Source: Solirubrobacter ginsenosidimutans (GTDB lineage Bacteria > Actinomycetota > Thermoleophilia > Solirubrobacterales > Solirubrobacteraceae). Taken from it: a stretch of 17,519 nt of DNA. The stretch's first letter is position 1; each line of letters begins with the position of its first letter. This document shows, in pieces, positions 10,983 to 16,233 of this stretch. The DNA is taken from positions 1 through 17,519 of the forward strand of contig NZ_JAPDOD010000094.1 of NCBI RefSeq assembly GCF_027587205.1. The letters run 5' to 3'. Below the pieces are notes generated by a model. The model ran no database searches, was not told where the DNA came from, and was given only the letters and a program-made list of their open reading frames with translations. The position numbers and the translations under genes were made by a program.

Positions 10983-12378
10983 GCCGTTCGTCAGCGCGTT
11001 GATGGCGGCCTACAACGCCGAGCCGTTCGTGGCCGAAGCCATCGAGAGCGCTTTGGCGCAGGACTGGCCCGCCGACCGGCTCGAGGTCGTCGTGTGCGAT
11101 GACGGGTCGACCGACGGGACGGCCGCGGTGGTCTCGTCGTATGTCGAGCGGTTCCCTGGGCGGGTGCGGCTGATCCAGCAGGCGAACGCGGGCCCGTGCG
11201 CGGCGGTCAACACGGCGCTGGCTTCGGCGCGGGGCGAGTGGCTCGGGCTGCTCGACGCCGACGACGCCTGGCCGGCGGACAAGCTGCGGGTGCAGGGTGA
11301 GGTGCTGCGCTCGCGGCCCTCGGTCGGTCTCGTCTACGGCGACATGCGGGTGATCGACGCCGCGGGTGACGTGATCCAGGAGTCTTGGCTCGAGGGTGAG
11401 CCGCTGCTCCCCGAGGGCCGCTGCGTCGCCGAGCTGCTCGCGGGCAACGTCGCGACTGCCTCCTCGCTGCTGATGCGCGCCTCGGTCGTCGAGCCGATCC
11501 CGTCCGAGATCCCCTACACCGACTGGTGGTTCGCGGCGCGCGCCGCCTTGGTCTCCGACATCGCCTACGTCCCCGAGCCCCGCACGCTCTACCGCTTCCA
11601 CGGCGGCAACATCACCCTCGGTGTCGAGGGCCCGGCCCGCGCCCGCGAGCTGCGCAAGGCGCTGACGTTCGTGCGCTGGTTCCTGCGCCGGATGCAGCCG
11701 GGCATGGCGAGTGCGCGTGGGGTGGCGACCGCGTGGACGTACTTCGAGTACTGCGAGCGCGAGCTGGCCGCGCTCGGCGAGGCGGGTGTGGAGGTGGGCG
11801 AAGCGGACCGCTCGCAGGCACGCGCCGAGCTCGTGCGGGCGGGCGCTGCGCCGCCCAGCGCGACCGTATCTGCGACCGCCGCCACCGCGACTGCCGGCGC
11901 TGCGCCGCGCGCCGCGACCGCGACCGCCGCGCCGTCCCGTCCTGCCGCTCATCGCGTGATCGCGTTTCTGCGCGCCGCCGCGGCCGACCCGACCCTCTCC
12001 GCCGCCCGCGACGGGCTCGCGGACGCACTCGCCGCCGCTCTCCCCGCCGAAGCGGCTCCACTTGACGGCGCCGGCCCGCGCGTCGTGCTCGCCTTCGCGG
12101 ACGAGCTCGTCGCCGCGCCGCACCTCCTCGACGCCTGGGCGCGCGAAATGCGCGGGGTCCCCGGGGTCACGCTCGCGGTGACGACGTCGCCGGACGCCAC
12201 CGACGCGCTCGCCCGGGCCGCCGCCGGGCTCCCCGACGACGTCGACGTGCTCGCCGTCGTCGGACCCGTCGACCGTGACGCGGTCAGCGCCGTGTACAGC
12301 GAGCAGGGACGTGACGACCCGCCCGCGCCGCGGTTCGGCGCGGCGGATCTGGCCCGACTCGCCGCCGCCTGGTCCTGA
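10975..12378 (+). CDS. Composite family-2 glycosyltransferase with unrecognised C-terminal domain
   Basis: This 467-residue protein has three parts. Residues 1-225 are a GT-A fold inverting glycosyltransferase (GT2): FVSALMAAYNAEPFVAEAI, CDDGSTDGT (41-49), the metal-binding DADD (94-97) and the acceptor-site TDWWF (182-186). Residues about 226-288 are helical. Residues 289-324 are a low-complexity linker made of two 18-residue units starting AGAAP. Residues about 325-467 form an Ala-rich alpha/beta domain (VVLAFADELVAAPHLLDAW, VTLAVTTSPDATDAL, VDVLAVVGP) that I do not recognise. Overlap with glf by 8 nt suggests a coupled role in galactofuranose or related glycan assembly. No transmembrane segment is obvious. 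The sugar specificity is unknown. Confidence 0.88.
   Translation: MPEPFVSALMAAYNAEPFVAEAIESALAQDWPADRLEVVVCDDGSTDGTAAVVSSYVERFPGRVRLIQQANAGPCAAVNTALASARGEWLGLLDADDAWPADKLRVQGEVLRSRPSVGLVYGDMRVIDAAGDVIQESWLEGEPLLPEGRCVAELLAGNVATASSLLMRASVVEPIPSEIPYTDWWFAARAALVSDIAYVPEPRTLYRFHGGNITLGVEGPARARELRKALTFVRWFLRRMQPGMASARGVATAWTYFEYCERELAALGEAGVEVGEADRSQARAELVRAGAAPPSATVSATAATATAGAAPRAATATAAPSRPAAHRVIAFLRAAAADPTLSAARDGLADALAAALPAEAAPLDGAGPRVVLAFADELVAAPHLLDAWAREMRGVPGVTLAVTTSPDATDALARAAAGLPDDVDVLAVVGPVDRDAVSAVYSEQGRDDPPAPRFGAADLARLAAAWS
11839..11946 (+). repeat. Duplicated 54-bp (18-codon) linker unit in the glycosyltransferase
   Basis: GGCGCTGCGCCGC occurs at 11842-11854 and again at 11896-11908, exactly 54 bp apart and in the same reading frame. 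The encoded units are AGAAPPSATVSATAATAT and AGAAPRAATATAAPSRPA. The second copy has diverged. This fits an old in-frame tandem duplication that lengthened a flexible Ala/Thr/Pro linker. Confidence 0.6.
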
Positions 12379-12384
12379 TAGCTT
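12379..12384 (+). promoter_or_regulatory. Candidate -10 of the MetE-like gene (TAGCTT)
   Basis: TAGCTT fits TAnnnT and lies one base after the glycosyltransferase stop. No good -35 is visible in the coding sequence upstream. A start near 12391 would fall inside the inverted repeat that follows. Confidence 0.4.
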
Positions 12385-12387
12385 CCC

Positions 12388-12415
12388 GTGAGAGAGACAG
12401 GTCCGTCTCACTCAC
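12388..12415 (+). promoter_or_regulatory. Inverted repeat between -10 and start of the MetE-like gene
   Basis: GTGAGAGAGAC (12388-12398) and GTCTCACTCAC (12405-12415) are complementary at 10 of 11 positions around a 6-nt centre AGGTCC. It lies just downstream of the candidate -10 and 5 nt upstream of the GGAGGAG ribosome site. It could be a repressor operator or a leader hairpin; it is too short to be a known methionine or cobalamin riboswitch. Confidence 0.5.
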
Positions 12416-12432
12416 GTCCGGGAGGAGAGCGC

Positions 12433-13584
12433 ATGGCCATTCCCACCGAGCTCGTCGGGTCGTTGCCGCGGCCCATGAAGCTGCAGGAGGCCTACGAGGC
12501 GTACGACCAGGGCACGATCGGGTGGTCCGAGCTGCAGGCGGAGCAGGACGCCGCGGCGGAGGACTCGATCAAGCGCCTTGAAGCGACCGGGGAGCCGATC
12601 GTCACCGACGGCGAGCAGCGCGAGTCGAGCTTTGCGACGTACCCGATCACGGACACGCTCGCGGGTACCGGGCTCGCCGACAACCTCGCGGGGGACGGCC
12701 AGTTCTTCGCGATCTTCGACGACGGCCATCACCGCCAGCTCCCGCGTTTGACGGGTGGGCCGTTTCGCTACAAGACCTTCGCGTCGGAGTTCGTGACCAA
12801 GAACCGCGCGATCGCGACGCATCCGGTCAAGCAGGCGGTGATCGCGCCGTCGATGCTGATGCTGCTCTACCCGCTCGAGGAGGAGCTCGCCGGGTATTCG
12901 CGCGACCAGTTCCTCGCCGACCTGTGCGACGAGGTCGAGAAGGACATCCGCGGGTGCTTCGACGCGGGCGCGGTGCGCGTCTCGATCGACTTCACCGAGG
13001 GGCGGCTGGCGAACAAGAACGACTCCCGCAACCCCTGGACCAACAAGGACATGCTCCAGGAGTTCATCGACCTCAATAACCGCGTGATCGATCGCTTCAG
13101 CGCCGAAGAGCGGGTCAACATCGGCATCCACACCTGCCCGGGCGGCGACTGCGACTCGGTGCACTCCAAGGAAGTCCCCTACGAGAAGCTGCTGAGCAAG
13201 ATGTTCCAGCTCAACGCCGGCTACTTCCTCATCCAGTGCGCCTCCGAGGACGACCGCGAGGCGGTCTACCAGATGTGCGGCGAGTACTCGCGCGAGGACG
13301 CCAACGGCGTGCCGCAGGTCTGCTTCATGGGCGTCGTCAACCCGCTGGACCCGGCGGTGGAGACCGCGGAGCACGTGGCGAACGAGCTGGTCACCGCGGC
13401 CAAGCACATCCCGGTCTCCCGGCTGGGCGCGACCGACGACTGCGGGTTCTCGCCCTTCTCCCGCGACGTCAAGCCCAAGCACGGCTCGCCGGACTTCGCG
13501 CGCGACATCGCGATGCAGAAGATCACCGCGCGGCTGGCGGGTGCGGCGATGGCGCGACAGGAGCTGGGCGCGGCGACCGCGTGA
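12433..13584 (+). CDS. Cobalamin-independent methionine synthase-like methyltransferase (C-terminal/MetE-II type)
   Basis: This 383-residue protein matches the catalytic C-terminal barrel of MetE, without the N-terminal half of full-length enzymes (about 750 residues). The family transfers a methyl group to a thiol such as homocysteine on a zinc centre. Start motif LVGSLPRP (7-14) and TDGEQRESSF (58-67) are typical. Zinc-site candidates are His233 and Cys235 (IGIHTCPGGDC) and Cys337 (GATDDCGFSPF). At the position of the usual Glu ligand I read Gln268 (FLIQCASEDD). The ATG at 12433 has GGAGGAG (12421-12427) 5 nt upstream. The true methyl donor and acceptor are uncertain; short members are often annotated only as MetE-like. 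It stands alone, with its own putative promoter and hairpins behind. Confidence 0.85.
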   Translation: MAIPTELVGSLPRPMKLQEAYEAYDQGTIGWSELQAEQDAAAEDSIKRLEATGEPIVTDGEQRESSFATYPITDTLAGTGLADNLAGDGQFFAIFDDGHHRQLPRLTGGPFRYKTFASEFVTKNRAIATHPVKQAVIAPSMLMLLYPLEEELAGYSRDQFLADLCDEVEKDIRGCFDAGAVRVSIDFTEGRLANKNDSRNPWTNKDMLQEFIDLNNRVIDRFSAEERVNIGIHTCPGGDCDSVHSKEVPYEKLLSKMFQLNAGYFLIQCASEDDREAVYQMCGEYSREDANGVPQVCFMGVVNPLDPAVETAEHVANELVTAAKHIPVSRLGATDDCGFSPFSRDVKPKHGSPDFARDIAMQKITARLAGAAMARQELGAATA

Positions 13585-13591
13585 AACGGCG

Positions 13592-13616
13592 GCCGGGCGC
13601 GGCTCGCGCGCCCGGC
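13592..13616 (+). terminator. GC-rich hairpin terminator of the MetE-like gene
   Basis: GCCGGGCGCG (13592-13601) pairs perfectly with CGCGCCCGGC (13607-13616) around a 5-nt loop, 7 nt after the stop codon. There is no U-tract, which is common in high-GC actinobacteria. A second copy of GGCTCGCGCGCCC (13601-13613 and 13614-13626) offers an alternative 11-bp pairing, 13591-13601 with 13620-13630. Confidence 0.65.
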
Positions 13617-13630
13617 TCGCGCGCCCGGCC

Positions 13631-13653
13631 TTCACCCTCTGCTCGAGGGTGAA
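13631..13653. terminator. Convergent hairpin terminator
   Basis: TTCACCCTC (13631-13639) pairs perfectly with GAGGGTGAA (13645-13653), with loop TGCTC. It directly adjoins the stop codon of the minus-strand lipoprotein gene and lies behind the MetE-like gene, so it can serve both. The A/T ends of the stem provide a short U-containing 3' flank. Confidence 0.65.
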
Positions 13654-14178
13654 CTAGTGCTCGATCGCGGCACCGTCGGGCGCGACCGGCCACCACTTGG
13701 CGCCGAAGCCGTCGCTGCCCTTGCCGTTGGCGTCACCCGCGGCCTGGTCGCCGGAGAAGTAGTAGAGCGGGTGCCCCGCGTAGGTGACGCCGAGCGTCCC
13801 GTCGGCGCGCTTGCTCGTCCCGAGCAGGTCGGCCTTGATGCCGTCGCCGGCGGCGGGCTTGCCGTCGGTGGTCAGCGGCGGCCACGCCTGGGCGCACTGG
13901 CCGTCGCAGGCGCTCTTGTCGCCTTGGTCGGCCTCCCACAGGTAGAGCGTGCGGCCCGCTGCGTCGGCGAGCATGCCGTTGGCGGCCTTGACGGTCAGGG
14001 CAGAAGCGGCCGGCGTGGACTCGGCCTTCTTGGAGGAGCCGTAGTCGTACCCGTACGAGCTGTCGGCGGACTGCTTGGCGCCCGCGGGCGCGGTGTCGGA
14101 CTGGCTATCAGAGCCGCATCCCGCCACGACGAGCGTGGCGGCGAGGGCGGCAAGAGCGGATGCGGTTCGCAGCTTCAT
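13654..14178 (-). CDS. Lipoprotein with secreted Y-x4-D repeats (COG4315-like)
   Basis: This 174-residue protein has a lipoprotein signal peptide ending in LVVAGC, with lipidated Cys21. A Ser/Ala/Gly-rich tether (22-60) follows. The rest holds two copies of the lipoprotein_15/COG4315 repeat: GRTLYLWEAD (75-84, Tyr79 to Asp84) with a Cys91/Cys95 pair and AQAWPP, and GHPLYYFSGD (135-144, Tyr139 to Asp144) followed by WWPVAPDG. The molecular function of the family is unknown. The start at 14178 is chosen for a standard signal peptide; ATGs at 14187 and 14211 are alternatives, the latter inside a hairpin loop. No Shine-Dalgarno precedes 14178. It lies downstream of the ScyD-like gene on the same strand. 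Confidence 0.85.
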   Translation of the reverse strand: MKLRTASALAALAATLVVAGCGSDSQSDTAPAGAKQSADSSYGYDYGSSKKAESTPAASALTVKAANGMLADAAGRTLYLWEADQGDKSACDGQCAQAWPPLTTDGKPAAGDGIKADLLGTSKRADGTLGVTYAGHPLYYFSGDQAAGDANGKGSDGFGAKWWPVAPDGAAIEH

Positions 14179-14196
14179 GCGAGACATGACGCCGCG

Positions 14197-14223
14197 TGGG
14201 GCGGGTTTCATCCACCCGCCCCA
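14197..14223 (-). terminator. Hairpin between ScyD-like and lipoprotein genes
   Basis: TGGGGCGGGT (14197-14206) pairs perfectly with ACCCGCCCCA (14214-14223) around a 7-nt loop. It begins 14 nt after the stop of the ScyD-like gene and precedes the lipoprotein gene. Reading on the minus strand it is most likely a terminator. No U-tract follows. Confidence 0.6.
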
Positions 14224-14237
14224 TCGCTGGGGCTGTC

Positions 14238-15407
14238 TCAGCGTAGGCGCACGCGCACGACGGCGCCCGCGCCGGGCGACCCGCCGTTGATCGAGATGTA
14301 GAGGCCGTCGTCACCGACCGTGATCCCGCCCGGGAACGGGAGCGTGTCCGGGGGGAGGGCGATCTGGCGCTTCTCGCCGCTGCGGCTGACCGTGTACAGC
14401 GCGCCGTCGTTGAGCGGCCCGAGCAGGCTGTCGTGGTCGATCTCGAGCGCGTACAGCGTGCCGTCACGCCCGAAGGCGAGATCCATCAGGTTCGTGAAGC
14501 CGGTCGCGAAGGTGCTCACGGCGCCGGTGGCCGGGTCGACGCGGTAGATGTTCGCGCCGCCGGTCGGGAACGGGAAGCCCGTGAGCTGGCTGACGTAGTA
14601 CTGGCCGTCCGGGCCCTTGTTCACGGACGTCGGCACCGCCTGCATCGAGATCGGGGGGCCGCCGAAGGGGTTCGGCACGCCCGCGCGGTTCGGGAAGAGC
14701 GCGAGGTTCTTCACGCGGCCGTACTGGTCGACCGTGTCGAGTGCATTGCCGCCCGCGTCGGCGACCACGAGCCGGTCGCCGTCCTGGAGCAGGTCGACGG
14801 CGTTGGAGTCGACCGCGGGGTTCCCGACGACCTTGTCGGGGTTGAAGTCGCGCTCGTAGTCCCAGATGTCCGCGCGCGGGATCGCGCGTCCCTGGCGGTT
14901 GATCTTCAGCACCTTGCCGAAGAGGCTGGCGACCGGGCTCTGGTCGGCGAGCGTCTCGCGGAAGATCGTCGCGCCGGTTGCGTCCTTGGGCTCCGTGGGG
15001 CCGCCGTTGGTGATCAGGACGCGGTCGTTGTCGGTGACGATGATGCCGTGCGGGCCGATCGCGTTGTCGTTGTCCGGCGTGTTGGCCATCGAGGCGAGGC
15101 CTGACGCGATCCGGTACTGCCGGCCCCAGCGGTCGATCTTCGTCACGGCGCCGGAAGCGCCCATGCACGCCGGCCCTTCGCCGCCGACGAAGCACGGTCC
15201 GGGTCCGCCCCGGCCGGCCTCGGCCACGTACAGATCGCCGCGTGGGCCGAAGGCCAGGTGGCGTGGGCTATCGAGCCCCGTCGCGACGGTGCGGATCTGC
15301 ACCTTGTCGCGATCGCCGTCATGGCCGCCGTTCGCCCTCGCGGCCGGCGCGACCCCAAGCGCGACCACGAGAGAAAGCGCCCCGCCGCACAAACGAATAC
15401 CGCGCAT
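14238..15407 (-). CDS. Secreted ScyD/ScyE-like beta-propeller protein
   Basis: This 389-residue exported protein has a signal peptide (1-25, cleavage after ARA). The mature part has repeated strand-turn motifs typical of NHL/SMP-30-type propellers: LDSPRHLAFGPRGDLYVAEA, GPHGIIVTDNDRVLITNGG, VDLLQDGDRLVVADAGGN, TSVNKGPDGQYYVSQLTG, LMDLAFGRDGTLYALEI and FPGGITVGDDGLYISINGG. PFPTGGANIYRVDPATG is typical of the ScyD/ScyE family. The function of such proteins outside cyanobacterial scytonemin clusters is unknown. The ATG at 15407 has GGAGGAG (15419-15413, minus strand) 5 nt upstream. The longer open frame upstream overlaps the hsp20 promoter and is rejected. TTGACC (15463-15458) is a possible -35. 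Confidence 0.85.
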   Translation of the reverse strand: MRGIRLCGGALSLVVALGVAPAARANGGHDGDRDKVQIRTVATGLDSPRHLAFGPRGDLYVAEAGRGGPGPCFVGGEGPACMGASGAVTKIDRWGRQYRIASGLASMANTPDNDNAIGPHGIIVTDNDRVLITNGGPTEPKDATGATIFRETLADQSPVASLFGKVLKINRQGRAIPRADIWDYERDFNPDKVVGNPAVDSNAVDLLQDGDRLVVADAGGNALDTVDQYGRVKNLALFPNRAGVPNPFGGPPISMQAVPTSVNKGPDGQYYVSQLTGFPFPTGGANIYRVDPATGAVSTFATGFTNLMDLAFGRDGTLYALEIDHDSLLGPLNDGALYTVSRSGEKRQIALPPDTLPFPGGITVGDDGLYISINGGSPGAGAVVRVRLR

Positions 15408-15487
15408 ACGAGCTCCTCCGTTCGAGTGTGCCGACGCTCTCACGGGACCCGGGCGACGGTCAACCGGTGGCGTGTCAGCGATTGCAC

Positions 15488-15513
15488 CGGATACGCAGGG
15501 GATTGCGTATCCG
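15488..15513. promoter_or_regulatory. Perfect 10-bp inverted repeat upstream of hsp20
   Basis: CGGATACGCA (15488-15497) and TGCGTATCCG (15504-15513) are exact reverse complements around GGGGAT. Outer GATTGC (left) and CAAATC (right) extend the symmetry imperfectly. The right arm ends 12 nt before the -35 of hsp20. It also lies 80 nt before the divergent ScyD-like start, so either gene could be controlled. It does not match the HAIR (HspR) or CIRCE (HrcA) consensus as I know them. Confidence 0.55.
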
Positions 15514-15525
15514 CAAATCCAGGAC

Positions 15526-15554
15526 TTGATAGATTCCGACTGAGATCTTATAGT
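15526..15554 (+). promoter_or_regulatory. Promoter of hsp20
   Basis: TTGATA (15526-15531) and TATAGT (15549-15554) are spaced by exactly 17 nt. This is the strongest sigma-70-type promoter in the window. The expected start near 15561 gives a leader of about 40 nt with GGAGA (15589-15593) 6 nt before the ATG. Confidence 0.72.
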
Positions 15555-15599
15555 TGTGGCCAGCGCATGATTCATCACCGCAACCCCTGGAGAAATGAC

Positions 15600-16040
15600 A
15601 TGGCCATCGTTCGTTGGGAACCCTTCCGCGACCTCTCAGAGCTCAATCGTCTGTTCGCCCCCGCCGCCGCGCAGCGCCGCTGGCTGCCGGCCCTGGATCT
15701 CGTCGAGACCGCCGACCAGTTCGTCCTGACCGCCGACCTGCCCGGCCTGGGCGAGGACGACGTCAAGATCGAGGTCGAGGACCGCGTCCTCTCGATCTCG
15801 GGCGAGCGCACCCGCGCGTCCGAGGAGAACAAGGCGGGCTACCGCCGCGTCGAGCGCGCGTTCGGCGCCTTCCGCCGCACCCTCACGCTCCCCGAGGGCG
15901 TCGACGGCGAGGCGATCACCGCGTCCTTCGACAAGGGCGTGCTCGAGATCGCGATCCCCAAGCCCGAGCAGCGCAAGCCGCGCCGCATCACGATCGGCAC
16001 CGGCTCCAAGACCGTGGAGACGGAGTCGGCCGCGGCCTAA
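15600..16040 (+). CDS. Small heat-shock protein, Hsp20/alpha-crystallin family
   Basis: This 146-residue ATP-independent holdase binds unfolding proteins in the cytoplasm. The short N-terminal arm MAIVRWEPFRDLSELNRLF is typical of bacterial class A members. The alpha-crystallin domain spans about 31-122, with DLPGL (46-50), and FDKGVLEIAIPK (110-121) containing the conserved GVL. A C-terminal I-x-I motif (ITI, 130-132) should support oligomer assembly. The ATG at 15600 has a GGAGA ribosome site 6 nt upstream. It is a single-gene unit with its own strong promoter and hairpins behind. Confidence 0.95.
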   Translation: MAIVRWEPFRDLSELNRLFAPAAAQRRWLPALDLVETADQFVLTADLPGLGEDDVKIEVEDRVLSISGERTRASEENKAGYRRVERAFGAFRRTLTLPEGVDGEAITASFDKGVLEIAIPKPEQRKPRRITIGTGSKTVETESAAA

Positions 16041-16054
16041 TCACCCGCGGCACG

Positions 16055-16083
16055 GTGGGCGCGCAGGCATGGTGCGCGCCCAC
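16055..16083 (+). terminator. Hairpin terminator of hsp20
   Basis: GTGGGCGCGCA (16055-16065) pairs perfectly with TGCGCGCCCAC (16073-16083), giving an 11-bp stem and a 7-nt loop, 14 nt after the hsp20 stop. There is no U-tract. Confidence 0.7.
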
Positions 16084-16096
16084 GACACGCTTCACC

Positions 16097-16118
16097 GGGG
16101 CGGCCTCAGCGCCGCCCC
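16097..16118 (+). terminator. Second hairpin behind hsp20
   Basis: GGGGCGGC (16097-16104) pairs perfectly with GCCGCCCC (16111-16118), loop CTCAGC. With the hairpin at 16055-16083 it forms a tandem pair that should isolate hsp20 from tgt. Confidence 0.5.
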
Positions 16119-16124
16119 GCCCAG

Positions 16125-16196
16125 TTAAGGGGTCAGACCCCTCAACATTGCGAACCCAGGCGTAGAGCCAAAAGTTTTGTTGAGGGGTCTGACCCC
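16125..16196. repeat. REP/BIME-like element of two inverted GGGGTCWGACCCC palindromes
   Basis: GGGGTCAGACCCCTCAACA (16129-16147) and TGTTGAGGGGTCTGACCCC (16178-16196) are a perfect 19-bp inverted repeat. Each arm is itself a 13-bp palindrome with one central base. The 30-nt interior is relatively AT-rich near its right end (CAAAAGTTTTG). From memory, GGGGTCAGACCCC is a dispersed motif associated with Y1/RAYT-type transposases in many bacteria. No transposase lies in this window. The leading TTAA (16125-16128) may belong to the element or its target. Confidence 0.65.
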
Positions 16197-16219
16197 CCTG
16201 TGCGGCGCGGGGTGGCGGA

Positions 16220-16225
16220 TACCCT
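16220..16225 (+). promoter_or_regulatory. Candidate -10 of tgt (TACCCT), leaderless
   Basis: TACCCT fits TAnnnT and ends 8 nt before the GTG at 16234, so transcription would start at or near the start codon. No Shine-Dalgarno is present. The -35 position falls at about 16197-16202, right at the edge of the REP-like element, and is weak. Confidence 0.45.
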
Positions 16226-16233
16226 CGCATCGC

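Noticed and set aside
12388..12415. Methionine, SAM or cobalamin riboswitch before the MetE-like gene
   Set aside because: The leader is only about 50 nt and has one simple hairpin; none of the conserved cores of those riboswitches can be fitted.
13591..13630. CRISPR-like array
   Set aside because: The two 13-bp direct repeats adjoin without spacers and form terminator stems.
15521..15550. HspR (HAIR) or HrcA (CIRCE) operator before hsp20
   Set aside because: CTTGATAGATT...ACTGAGATCT starts like HAIR, but the second half is not the inverted complement, and no CIRCE-type repeat is visible.
15408..15578. Extended N terminus of the ScyD-like protein (ATG at 15578)
   Set aside because: The extension would precede a clear signal peptide and overlap the hsp20 promoter; the ATG at 15407 has a strong GGAGGAG site.
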